This document shows positions 1 through 8,076 of a stretch of DNA of 63,614 nucleotides, piece after piece. The notes below the pieces were generated by a model that was not told where the DNA came from, did no database searches, and was given only the letters and a program-made list of their open reading frames with translations. This DNA is from Prevotella conceptionensis 9403948 (lineage in GTDB: Bacteria > Bacteroidota > Bacteroidia > Bacteroidales > Bacteroidaceae), in the NCBI RefSeq assembly GCF_000312305.1, contig NZ_HE999444.1:128665-192278 (forward strand), read 5' to 3'. The position numbers and the translations under genes are program-made. Position 1 is the first letter of the stretch. The number at the start of each line of letters is the position of its first letter.

Positions 1-330
<330 letters not shown>

Positions 331-331
331 C

Positions 332-1279
332 TCACATTGCAAACGACACGTTAAGCACCACCGACGAACTAGAAACGTGGTACTTGCCGTAAGCCAAGTT
401 CAGCTTAAACCGTTCTAGTTGCAAACCTGCACCAAGCGACAAACCTGCGCCATGACTGCTGGCGTTCTCGGCATCGCCCACTTTCATCTCGTTGGCACGC
501 CGCAAACTATATCCTGCACCCACCCAAATGTTTGGCGAAAGGTCTACATCTACGCCAAAAACAAAATGTTTCATCAGCGCATAATGCCAGTGGTTGAGGT
601 CTACCAGCGTTGCCGACAGGCGGAAAGGCCCATGCTGCAAGCGTTTGCTGATGCCCATCTGCACGTCGAGCGGCATGCCTTCGTAGTCGTCTTCGTAGGC
701 TTTAAGCTGTCCGCCCAGGTTCTTAGCCACCACCGAAAGCGACAATTCGCGGTCGGAATCGTAATAGTTCAGGCCAAGATCTACGCCCACACCAATCGAA
801 GTATAGTGCCCGATGCTCGACGACAGCACCTTTGCAGCGATGCCACCCGCCAACTTATCGGTAAGCATGTACGAGAAATAGGCCGTTGCGGCGATGTCCC
901 TAGCGGCAAATTCGCCCAAGTCTTGGTTGTCGGCAGTGGTATATCGCATCTTGCCATAGTCCACATAGTTAACCGAGAGGGCAGCCGAGGCGCGCTCTTT
1001 TATCACCTTGTTGTAGGCCACGCCGGCCAAATTAACACCCCGCATGAAGTTCATGTAGTTCAATGCAAGTGTCTTATCGCTCACCGACGACAGCAACGCA
1101 GGGTTGTTGAACATCAACCAAGCATCGTCGTTAATGAGCGTAACGTTGTCGCCACCTAGCGCGGCAGCGTGCGCACTAACAGGCAAACGCAAGAAATTAT
1201 AAGCCGTTTGGCTCTCTTGTGCCGCCATTTTATCCGCCATAAAGAACAAAATAAGGGCGAAAATAACTTTTTTCATCAA
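332..1279 (-). CDS. porQ: type IX secretion system protein PorQ
   Basis: An outer-membrane beta-barrel of 315 residues related to PorV/FadL-like proteins. PorQ belongs to the type IX secretion attachment machinery, which anchors secreted C-terminal-domain cargo at the cell surface. A signal peptide is visible (MMKKVIFALILFFMADKMAA, cleavage near AQE). Next come the family's hallmark AYNFLRLPVSAHAAALGG and INDDAWLMFNNPALLS near residues 27-65, then alternating strands to a terminal VVLNVSFAM, a typical barrel C-terminus ending in an aromatic pair. Either of two adjacent ATGs (1279 or 1276) may be used. The cmk neighbour is the order I know for this gene family. The rest of the secretion system is not in this window. 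Confidence 0.88.
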   Translation of the reverse strand: MMKKVIFALILFFMADKMAAQESQTAYNFLRLPVSAHAAALGGDNVTLINDDAWLMFNNPALLSSVSDKTLALNYMNFMRGVNLAGVAYNKVIKERASAALSVNYVDYGKMRYTTADNQDLGEFAARDIAATAYFSYMLTDKLAGGIAAKVLSSSIGHYTSIGVGVDLGLNYYDSDRELSLSVVAKNLGGQLKAYEDDYEGMPLDVQMGISKRLQHGPFRLSATLVDLNHWHYALMKHFVFGVDVDLSPNIWVGAGYSLRRANEMKVGDAENASSHGAGLSLGAGLQLERFKLNLAYGKYHVSSSSVVLNVSFAM

Positions 1280-1298
1280 CTTCTTTCTGTTTTATCTA

Positions 1299-1306
1299 CA
1301 AAGTTA
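1299..1306 (-). promoter_or_regulatory. -7 promoter element upstream of porQ
   Basis: TAACTTTG on the minus strand matches the Bacteroidota TAnnTTTG element, 20 bases before the porQ start. No convincing -33 TTTG is seen at the right distance. Confidence 0.45.
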
Positions 1307-1370
1307 CACCTTTTTCCAATTATATCATTATATTTGTAGGTGAATTGAGTTTCATTCGCCGTGAAAGCTC

Positions 1371-1378
1371 TAACTTTG
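1371..1378 (+). promoter_or_regulatory. -7 promoter element for tonB
   Basis: TAACTTTG matches TAnnTTTG. It lies 19 bases before the GTG start at 1398, implying a leader of only about a dozen bases and supporting that GTG. Confidence 0.5.
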
Positions 1379-1397
1379 TTGCAACAACTTCAATCGT

Positions 1398-2108
1398 GTG
1401 GAGGTAAAGAAGACACATAGTGCCAATTTGGAGAACAAGCGCGTAACCAATTACCTGCTTGGGCTTGTTGTAGTGCTCTCGTTCCTGTTTGTGGCGCTGG
1501 AGTACAACAGCAATTCGCGTACCTTTGACTTCGACGACGAGGTGCCAGACGATTTCTTCGAGGAGATGGAAATACTGCCCGACGTGGAGAAAAACGAAAT
1601 GGTGGCCGCCGCAATTCCCACTGCCGCACCCTCTATCACCACGAAAATTAAGGCGGTGGACACGCCCGTAGCATTGCCCGACAAGCTGAACGAACGCAAC
1701 GACGAGGAAAAAGAAGGCGAGGAGGCAACCGTACAACAAAACGAAACGCCTACAACGGCCATCGAACAGCCTGTTCCCGAACCAATAGCCAACGACGATA
1801 AGCCGCGCGTTGTGCAACAGATGCCCGAATATCCAGGCGGCATTGTGGAGTTTATGAAATGGTTGCAACGCACCCTTCGCTATCCGCCAACAGCCCAACA
1901 ACAGGGCATTCAAGGCAGTGTGATGGTGTCGTTTATCGTCAATGCAGACGGAACCATTACCGACCAAAAGGTGGTTCGCGGCGTAAATGAAGACTTAGAT
2001 GCCGAGGCTTTGCGCGTTATCAGTCACATGCCCAAGTGGAAGCCTGGGCTAGACAAGGGCAAACCCTGCCGCACGCTCTTTGCCATACCTATCGTATTTA
2101 AACTTTAA
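1398..2108 (+). CDS. tonB: energy transducer TonB
   Basis: A TonB-family protein of 236 residues that would pass proton-motive energy from ExbB/ExbD to outer-membrane transporters. Residues 1-17 are basic (MEVKKTHSANLENKR), residues 18-36 form one membrane anchor (YLLGLVVVLSFLFVALEY), and an acidic/proline-rich periplasmic linker spans about 37-130. The C-terminal TonB domain (about 145-236) contains YPGGIVEFMKWL, LRYPPTAQQQGIQGSVMVSFIVNADGTI and the closing FAIPIVFKL. The start is a GTG; no in-frame ATG precedes it and the promoter is adjacent. The downstream polyprenyl synthase begins 12 bases after the stop, so the two may be co-transcribed. Confidence 0.9.
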   Translation: MEVKKTHSANLENKRVTNYLLGLVVVLSFLFVALEYNSNSRTFDFDDEVPDDFFEEMEILPDVEKNEMVAAAIPTAAPSITTKIKAVDTPVALPDKLNERNDEEKEGEEATVQQNETPTTAIEQPVPEPIANDDKPRVVQQMPEYPGGIVEFMKWLQRTLRYPPTAQQQGIQGSVMVSFIVNADGTITDQKVVRGVNEDLDAEALRVISHMPKWKPGLDKGKPCRTLFAIPIVFKL

Positions 2109-2120
2109 AAATTAGTCAAC

Positions 2121-3095
2121 ATGTTGACAGACGATCTAATTCTCAGCAAAATAAACGCATATTTAGAGGCTTTGCCCTTCAATCGTAAGCCGCAATCGCT
2201 TTACGAACCCATACGTTATGTGCTCTCCATTGGGGGCAAACGTATTAGGCCTGCGCTTGCATTGCTGGCCTATAACCTGTTTAAGGACGACCCCGAAAGC
2301 ATTCTTGCACCTGCTTGCGGATTGGAAACCTACCATAACTACACGCTCTTGCACGACGACTTGATGGACAATGCCGCCCTGCGACGTGGTAAGCCCACCG
2401 TACACAAACGTTGGGATGCCAATACGGCCATACTATCGGGCGACTCGATGCTGGTTTTGGCTTATCAGCTGGTGGCACAATGCGATGCCGCAAAGCTGAA
2501 ACCCGTGATGGAACTGTTTACCGAGACGGCACTCGAAATTGGCGAAGGGCAGCAATACGATATGGACTTTGAGCATCGCAACGATGTAACCGAAGACGAA
2601 TATATCGAGATGATTCGCCTAAAAACCAGCGTGCTCTTGGCCTGTGCCATGAAGATGGGCGCGCTGTTGGCCGATGCTCCACAGCGAGATGCCGACCTAT
2701 TATATAAGTTTGGCGAGCAAATAGGCTTGGCTTTTCAGCTGCAAGACGACTTCCTAGACGTGTACGGCGACAGCAAAGTGTTTGGCAAAGCCATTGGCGG
2801 CGACATCGTAAGCAACAAGAAAACATACATGCTTATCAACGCTTTCAACAAGGCCGCTGCCGCACAACGGGCCGAACTGCAACACTGGGTTGACCAAGAG
2901 CAATGCGATGCGCAAGAAAAAATTGCGGCCATAACCCAGCTCTACAACGCTATGGGCATCGACAAGATGGCCGAACGGCGAATAGAACACTACTTTGAGT
3001 GTGGCAAACGCTACCTCGATGAGGTGAATGTGCCAGCCGAAAGAAAAGAAAATCTCATTAACTATGCCTCGAAAATGATGAACAGAAAATACTAA
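2121..3095 (+). CDS. polyprenyl synthetase (trans-isoprenyl diphosphate synthase)
   Basis: A 324-residue head-to-tail isoprenyl diphosphate synthase that condenses IPP with allylic diphosphates in the cytoplasm. Both aspartate-rich motifs are present: LLHDDLMD (about residues 76-83) and QLQDDFLDVYGD (about 209-220). GGKRIRPALALLAY near residue 38 is the substrate-binding region. The first motif has no two-residue insertion and a tyrosine lies five residues before it, which hints at a medium-length product (geranylgeranyl-like), but chain length cannot be fixed from sequence. It follows tonB closely and precedes an uncharacterised gene by 24 bases, consistent with a small operon. Confidence 0.9.
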   Translation: MLTDDLILSKINAYLEALPFNRKPQSLYEPIRYVLSIGGKRIRPALALLAYNLFKDDPESILAPACGLETYHNYTLLHDDLMDNAALRRGKPTVHKRWDANTAILSGDSMLVLAYQLVAQCDAAKLKPVMELFTETALEIGEGQQYDMDFEHRNDVTEDEYIEMIRLKTSVLLACAMKMGALLADAPQRDADLLYKFGEQIGLAFQLQDDFLDVYGDSKVFGKAIGGDIVSNKKTYMLINAFNKAAAAQRAELQHWVDQEQCDAQEKIAAITQLYNAMGIDKMAERRIEHYFECGKRYLDEVNVPAERKENLINYASKMMNRKY

Positions 3096-3119
3096 AATCT
3101 CTCACCTAAATACAATACC

Positions 3120-3818
3120 ATGCCATACCGACGACTACCTAAGACAGATGCCGCACGACTGAAAGCATTGAAAATGCTACTCGAAAACGAGAGTGTGTAT
3201 GCGGCAAGAAATCGATTTATCGATTGGAGCGTGATTAACAGGGCTAGACCTGCCTACGACCGACTACTGACGGCAGCCCAGCAGTATCGAACTTCGCTAA
3301 CAGCGCAAGCCAGACAGACGGGCAAGATAGACCGCGTGCAGCGCAATGCCGTAATGTATGTGAGCCATTTTCTGCAAGTGCTCTTCATGAGTGTTGAGCG
3401 CGGAGAGATTAAGAAATCTGCTCTGAAACTCTACGGACTTAGCGAACATGCCACATCGCTGCCCAATCTTAAAACCCAAGAGGGCTTGGCCAAGTTTGGA
3501 AAACGAGCTATCGAGGGCGAGAAAGAACGCATTAAGCAAGGCGGACGACCCATCTACAACCCCACCATCGGGATGGTTTCCACGCATTACGACATCTTTA
3601 TGGAGACCTATAAGCAACAAAAGTCGCTGCAAGCCCGAACGAACAAGGCCGTAGACACGTTGCACACGCTACGCCCTGAAACAGACAACATCATCCTCGA
3701 CTTGTGGAACCAAATCGAGAAACACTTCGAACACGAACCGCCAGAGGTGCGTTTCGCCGAGTGTAGAAAGCTGGGGGTGATATATTATTACCGCCGCAAC
3801 GAGGAACATCTGTATTAA
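3120..3818 (+). CDS. uncharacterised conserved protein
   Basis: A 232-residue soluble protein I do not recognise. It has no signal peptide or membrane segment, is helix-rich and strongly basic in its middle, and contains ARPAYDRLLTAAQQYRTSLTAQARQTG, QGGRPIYNPTIGMVSTHYDIFMETYKQQ and a C-terminal LDLWNQIEKHFEHEPPEVRFAECRKLGVIYYYRRNE. Base composition matches its neighbours, so it looks like resident chromosomal DNA. It starts 24 bases after the polyprenyl synthase and probably shares its transcript. Another possibility is a structural or nucleic-acid-associated helical protein; no catalytic signature is visible. Confidence 0.72.
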   Translation: MPYRRLPKTDAARLKALKMLLENESVYAARNRFIDWSVINRARPAYDRLLTAAQQYRTSLTAQARQTGKIDRVQRNAVMYVSHFLQVLFMSVERGEIKKSALKLYGLSEHATSLPNLKTQEGLAKFGKRAIEGEKERIKQGGRPIYNPTIGMVSTHYDIFMETYKQQKSLQARTNKAVDTLHTLRPETDNIILDLWNQIEKHFEHEPPEVRFAECRKLGVIYYYRRNEEHLY

Positions 3819-3899
3819 CTATTTCTCGTTAAAGGCCGCTTCTATAAACGCTGTGCCACTGCTCAATGTGGCTTAGCCGAGTTTTTAGCGTGAGCCTAA

Positions 3900-3956
3900 G
3901 CACCGAACGGGTTTCTGTCCCAATGCAAAAAGATTGGGACAGCTTGCTTTCGGTGC
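3900..3956. other. nested inverted repeat between genes
   Basis: GCACCGAA (3900-3907) pairs with TTCGGTGC (3949-3956). Nested inside, CTGTCCCAAT (3915-3924) pairs with ATTGGGACAG (3933-3942) around an 8-base loop. It could form a long two-part hairpin after the 3120-3818 gene and before tatD. No T-run follows, so a classic terminator is unlikely. Confidence 0.6.
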
Positions 3957-3975
3957 ATGTATGTTGGCGGTTTTT

Positions 3976-3995
3976 CTCCCCATCGTTATGGGGAG
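3976..3995. other. 8-bp perfect hairpin ahead of tatD
   Basis: CTCCCCAT and ATGGGGAG flank a CGTT tetraloop 58 bases before the tatD start. It could be a leader stem; no regulator is evident. Confidence 0.5.
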
Positions 3996-4052
3996 CAAGG
4001 CTTTTTGGGCTTTTGTAATTGGGCCCAGAGCCAACAGATTGTAAACGAGAAC

Positions 4053-4844
4053 ATGACAACAGAGATTATTGATACGCACATCCACCTAGATGTGGACGAC
4101 TATCGCGACGACCTTGACGAGGTTGTTGCACGTGCCAAAGCGGCAGGAGTAAGCAAGGTTTTTATTCCTGCCATCGACGAGCAAAGTGGCGATGCCGCCC
4201 TTTTGCTGGCTCAGCGTTACCCCAACTACGCCTTCGCCATGATGGGTTTGCATCCCGAAGAGGTGAAGGCCGACTATGCTGAGGTGCTTAAACGCATGAA
4301 ACGGCGGTTTGAAGAGCCGCACCCCTTTATCGCCATTGGCGAAGTGGGGTTAGACTTTTATTGGAGTCGCGAGTTCGAAAAGCAACAACTTGAAGCCTTC
4401 GAAGAACAAGTGCGCTGGTCGGCCGAATACAAATTGCCCTTGATGATACATTGCAGAAAGGGGCAAAACGAGATGGTGCACATCATCAAAAAGTACGAAA
4501 GCCAACTGCCAGGCGGTGTTTTCCATTGCTTTACGGGTAACGAACGCGAGGCCGATGCCTTCTTGCAGTTCGACAAATTCGTGCTGGGCATTGGCGGTGT
4601 GCTTACTTTTAAGAAGTCGAACCTGCCCTCGGTGTTGCCCCACATTCCCCTTTCGCGCATCGTTCTCGAAACCGATGGCCCTTACATGGCCCCTGTTCCC
4701 ATGCGCGGCAAGCGCAACGAGAGCAGTTATCTCACCCATGTTGTGGAGGTAATGGCCAATGCCTACGCCACCACCACCGACGAAATAGCCCGCCAAACCA
4801 ATGAGAATGTAAAGCGGGTATTTGGTTCGCGCGTGCCTTTTTAA
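4053..4844 (+). CDS. TatD family metal-dependent hydrolase
   Basis: A 263-residue TatD-type TIM-barrel hydrolase, a family of cytoplasmic metal-dependent DNases and D-aminoacyl-tRNA-related enzymes. Visible signatures: IIDTHIHLDVDDY at the N-terminus (HxH metal ligands), PFIAIGEVGLDFYWSREFEKQQLEAF (metal glutamate), LPLMIHCRKGQNE (histidine), GGVFHCFTGN and LETDGPYMAPVPMRGKRNE (metal aspartate). The start at 4053 fits the family's usual beginning. The in-frame upstream extension to 3957 encodes no conserved sequence and runs through the hairpin region, so I rejected it. Confidence 0.88.
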   Translation: MTTEIIDTHIHLDVDDYRDDLDEVVARAKAAGVSKVFIPAIDEQSGDAALLLAQRYPNYAFAMMGLHPEEVKADYAEVLKRMKRRFEEPHPFIAIGEVGLDFYWSREFEKQQLEAFEEQVRWSAEYKLPLMIHCRKGQNEMVHIIKKYESQLPGGVFHCFTGNEREADAFLQFDKFVLGIGGVLTFKKSNLPSVLPHIPLSRIVLETDGPYMAPVPMRGKRNESSYLTHVVEVMANAYATTTDEIARQTNENVKRVFGSRVPF

Positions 4845-4964
4845 GAGCAAATCCACTTCGTTGGTTGGTTTATAATGGCGCAATGGCATAGCATTGTTTT
4901 TTCAATACCGCTGTGATAAGGCTTCTTTCAGAGAATTAACGCATAAAACGAAATAGATTGACGT

Positions 4965-5531
4965 ATGAAAAGGATAATCTTATTGTTGCTTGTTTTGTTT
5001 GCAACGCGTGTTTCGGCACAAACGTGGAACACTGGGGAATTTCAGCAAATGGGAGAAAAAACCATCCTTAAGATGCGTAGGATATTCAAGATTCCGACGC
5101 AGGTGAAGCTCTATGCAACAGCGTATATTTACGTATGCGACCTCACGACCAAGAAAAAATCCGTCCCCACAGACAGTATCGCTTCGCTTACAGTTAGCGA
5201 TTGGCTTCGCAAAGTGTACGATTGTTGGCACAAGGTGTATGTTTACGATGACCAATTGCGATACTTTTTGGTTGATAATCTCGCAAATAGAGATGAAGGA
5301 GGTGATGAAAGGAAGTCTTATTTAGGCACAAAAGACGACCGCGGCATTGCCGAGATGCTGCAAGCCAATAGGTTTGATTGTGTGATAGAAGCGGATAGAT
5401 GCCAAAACAAGGATGCTAAACAGTTGGTGCTGATATGCGTTAAGCGGGATGGTATGTATCGTGCTGTGGTTAAAGGAGAAAAGACAACGCTGAAATTGGT
5501 GACGAAAGACGATCTCCTAATAGAGCCATAG
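4965..5531 (+). CDS. small exported protein of unknown function
   Basis: A 188-residue protein with a clear signal peptide (MKRIILLLLVLFATRVSA, cleavage before QTW). The mature part has no family I recognise. It contains ILKMRRIFKIPTQVKLYATAYIYVCDL, SDWLRKVYDCWHKVYVYDDQLRYFLVDNLA and a C-terminal VLICVKRDGMYRAVVKGEKTTLKLVTKDD, suggesting a small alpha/beta fold. Three of its four cysteines lie in the body and could pair. No lipobox cysteine follows the signal, so it is probably periplasmic. It stands alone between tatD and a repeat-rich region. Confidence 0.65.
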   Translation: MKRIILLLLVLFATRVSAQTWNTGEFQQMGEKTILKMRRIFKIPTQVKLYATAYIYVCDLTTKKKSVPTDSIASLTVSDWLRKVYDCWHKVYVYDDQLRYFLVDNLANRDEGGDERKSYLGTKDDRGIAEMLQANRFDCVIEADRCQNKDAKQLVLICVKRDGMYRAVVKGEKTTLKLVTKDDLLIEP

Positions 5532-5573
5532 TTTGCCTGTGTGGGTGAGTCTATGAGTTGTTTTTTTAGTTTT

Positions 5574-5803
5574 ATTGCTGTCCGGTAAAACTTTTTGGGG
5601 GATATCTGTGTTAGTTAAAATAGACTTAACCTTATTATTTCTTAGAATTATCGGTTATTATAGGTCTTTTCTTATCAAAAGAAGTGCATTTTATAATACT
5701 TACAGTTTGAAACTGAAAACCAAGCCCCTGGATGAGTTAAACGGCTGCAATGCCGATGGATAAAGAGATACAGAACTTTCTGTTTATTTTTACCGGACAG
5801 CAA
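5574..5803. mobile_element. MITE-like element or IS remnant with 17-bp terminal inverted repeats
   Basis: ATTGCTGTCCGGTAAAA (5574-5590) is the exact reverse complement of TTTTACCGGACAGCAAT (5787-5803). The 196 bases between are AT-rich and encode no recognisable transposase. The structure is that of a non-autonomous miniature element mobilised in trans, or an internally deleted IS. I could not identify a clear target-site duplication, and the parent IS family is not known to me. Confidence 0.75.
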
Positions 5804-5964
5804 TATTTAGGAATATACCCACTTCGTTGGCTGCCTGTAACTTTACTTTCGGAAGAAAGTCTCAACTGGCTAAAAATGTATTTACCTTGATTCATGGGCG
5901 TAGTGATACTTACAGATTGTTACATTCTGCTAAGTTAGCCAGTTCTAACCCATAGCGTCTTTTT

Positions 5965-6264
5965 TTGAGTTGTATCTATTTGTTGTTTAACGAACTCAAT
6001 CAAATAGTGCAACAACCTGTTGCACAAATTCAAGATACAGATAATCTGTCGAACACAATTGCGCAACAACCTGTTGCACAATTAGGAGAGGTTCCTCAAA
6101 CGCTGTCGGCTATCTATCACAGTGACGTCTGTTGGATAGAGGAAATCTTTACGCAGTCGGCCATTGCTGCCACCAACTGGGCTAGTCATGTAATTCTGCT
6201 TAATAGTAAGTTTCGTTTAGGCGAGTGCTATTCAACTCACCAACTCATCAACTCAAAATCTTAA
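5965..6264 (+). pseudogene. fragment resembling the N-terminal domain of a YhcG/DUF1016-type nuclease
   Basis: A 99-codon frame with only a TTG available as start. The product contains ELNQIVQQPVAQIQ, IAQQPVAQLG and SAIAATNWASHVILLNSKFRLGECY. The last piece resembles the 'xxFTHHxxLLxK...ERxFY' region of DUF1016 (YhcG) proteins, from memory of that family. The two QQPVAQ copies lie 18 codons apart and also form DNA hairpins (6007-6025, 6061-6079: 8-bp arms around ACC). Similarity stops at ECY; the last ten codons come from a reversed GAGTT phrase array at the edge of repeat A. I read it as a truncated relic. The family assignment is tentative. Confidence 0.4.
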
Positions 6265-6885
6265 ATTGTTATATTTTATTTTACAATATCACTCTAATTT
6301 TCACTTCGTTCTAGCGCAAATATCGCTCATAAAGTAGCTAAAAAGCTACTTTTTATAGTCTTTCACGCCTCACGTTTTCCCTGTTTTTCAGAACAAAACC
6401 TGCATTTTGCACCATTTAGCCTTTCTATTTGGGCTGCCTACTCGTTATTTTTCAAGCCCAATTACTCGCTTTTAGCCCCTAAAATCCTACTTTTTAACGA
6501 CTATTTCGCCCTTTTCGGCCATGTTTTAACGGCTCTAAAAGGTTTTGTTTTATACCATTACTATGTATTATTATGCTTTTTACCTCGCATTTAGCACCAA
6601 AACGTCTTGCATTTAGCACCAAAACGCACTGTATTTAGCACCAAAATGCACTGCGTTTTGCACCATATTACAGTGCGTTTTGCATCAAATCGCAGTACAT
6701 TTAGCAGCAAATAGCCCAAAAACAGGTACAAATGGCGGTGTTTTTAAATAAAAATTCATTTTGCCTCGTTCACATGCTACCCCCTTTTTGCATCAAAACC
6801 AACCTTTGCGAGAATCGATTTTTTGCGGCAGGGTGAGCGATTGGTGGCTGGAAATGGCACTCATAATGTTAAATTTCTGACTAAA
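6265..6885 (-). repeat. large intergenic repeat, copy A, with 22-bp unit array
   Basis: The reverse-strand copy of a family of roughly 620 bp also found at 27.8, 41.9 and 55.5 kb. Shared landmarks in order (minus strand): TTAACATTATGAGTG, AAAAAATCGATTCTCGC, GATGCAAAAAG near 6800, then GGGCTATTTGCTGC, the array at about 6586-6712, ACATGGCCGAAAAGGGC, TAGAAAGGCTAAATGGTGCA and CGCTAGAAC near 6310. In the array, a GCACC-type core recurs at 6594, 6616, 6638, 6660, 6682 and 6704, exactly every 22 bp, with partly complementary arms of about 9 bp. A reversed GAGTT array adjoins it at 6232-6262. Confidence 0.85.
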
Positions 6886-7014
6886 AAATAGACAAAATGC
6901 GATTGTGCTGTGTACGCGTGCATGGGTAACGGCACGAAAAGCACGTAAGCTTACTACCGCCAGCGCGAGCGGCTGCCGGTCATGCTACTCACGGTCAACG
7001 GAGTCAGTATAAGG

Positions 7015-7241
7015 GAACGCAGAAGTAATCTGTCATCGACAGCCGTTTTTCAACTTGTAGAGAATGTATAGGACGACTTCCACTTGGCCACTTTTTGAGA
7101 TATAACCACGTTTCGCCACATACAAATGGGCCGGAATATCAGATTTCATCGTATCCTTGTTCCAGTACTTTGTACATGAAGAGGAGTGTTTGTCTTCGCT
7201 TTACAGCACAAAGACAATAAGCCCCTCTCAAATTATAGAAA
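7015..7241 (-). pseudogene. degenerate 5' end of an IS5-type transposase gene
   Basis: Reading from 7241 downward, an IS end (TTTCTATAATTTGAGAGG) is followed by an inverted pair AGAGGGGC/CACTCCTCTT, then ATG at 7187 giving MYKVLEQGYDEI and a stop. After a one-base shift the frame continues DIPAHLYVAKRGYISKSGQVEV and VVLYILYKLKNGC, the typical N-terminus of Bacteroidota IS5-family transposases as I recall them. A stop, then a loss of homology, follow. It is clearly dead. Related ends lie at 12.81 and 41.69 kb. From 6886 to 7014 I see nothing recognisable. Confidence 0.6.
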
Positions 7242-7299
7242 CATTAAAAGTCAAGGCTACTTCAATTGTTTGATTCTTTTTTTGCAGCAGGTGTATCTT

Positions 7300-8076
7300 T
7301 TATTTTTTCCTTATAAATACAAAAAATGAGATAACGATAAAGAATGGCACATAGGCTATGCTTGCGTATTCGCTTTTTGAAAAGTTTATTATTCCGCTAT
7401 AAACATAGTGGTTTAATCTCCACACTGTGCTATAGGGTATAAGGTAGGCATAATCTTTATTTTGAGCAATAATATCAAAGATCGTCATGAGGCTAGCAAA
7501 CCCAATAGGCAAAACAAAACTCTTAAAAATCAAACTAAGATTATATTGTATAAATGAAACAGCAGAAAGGGCTATAAACAAATACGAGAAATATGAAGCC
7601 ATTAGGGTATTAACATTATAACTGGAGAATTTATATCCGGGTAATAACTTATCCAGAGCAAAACCAGACAGAAGGAAAGTAAGATAACCTATAAGGGAAG
7701 AAATAAAGATAATCTCTAAAAGGAAGACAATTTTGCTCGAATAAACTGTCACCTTGCTCACAGGTCTTGTAAAAAGAAGTCTAAATCCATAATTCTTATA
7801 TTCTACATCGCATAAAGAATAACTCAAAACGGCTGCAAGAATTGGATAAAGCAGACTATAAAATTCAAAGATGTACCTACCCAATAACCATACCCAAGGA
7901 TTGTAATCAAAAGTCATTGCCGGATTATTGACTGCATCAGCATGTTTAAACAAGATATATACATCAATATATAAAGTAATGAAAAAGGGAAATAACAAGA
8001 AGAGCCAAATGGCAATATTAAATCTTAATTTATAGTGTTCGCTTTTAAGAATGGTAAAGAATGATACTGGTTTCAT
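7300..8076 (-). CDS. ABC transporter permease (ABC-2 / peptide-immunity type)
   Basis: A 258-residue membrane protein with about six hydrophobic segments, for example IAIWLFLLFPFFITLYI, FYSLLYPILAAVLSYSLC, IVFLLEIIFISSLIGYLTFLL and the terminal YVPFFIVISFFVFIRKK. The layout is that of the small permeases in BcrA/lantibiotic-immunity exporters. I place the start at 8076 (MKPVSFFTILKSEHYKL): its ATG overlaps the TGA of the ATPase gene by four bases. The frame open to 8127 only extends into that gene. With the ATPase it would form an exporter moving a peptide or antibiotic out of the inner membrane. It is AT-rich compared with the chromosomal neighbours. Confidence 0.82.
   Translation of the reverse strand: MKPVSFFTILKSEHYKLRFNIAIWLFLLFPFFITLYIDVYILFKHADAVNNPAMTFDYNPWVWLLGRYIFEFYSLLYPILAAVLSYSLCDVEYKNYGFRLLFTRPVSKVTVYSSKIVFLLEIIFISSLIGYLTFLLSGFALDKLLPGYKFSSYNVNTLMASYFSYLFIALSAVSFIQYNLSLIFKSFVLPIGFASLMTIFDIIAQNKDYAYLIPYSTVWRLNHYVYSGIINFSKSEYASIAYVPFFIVISFFVFIRKK

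Noticed and set aside
419..1159. 246-codon plus-strand ORF opposite porQ
   Set aside because: Antisense shadow of a well-supported beta-barrel gene; no family resemblance.
5575..5763. 62-codon ORF inside the MITE-like element as a gene
   Set aside because: It starts within the terminal inverted repeat and its product resembles no transposase I know; kept as part of the element only.
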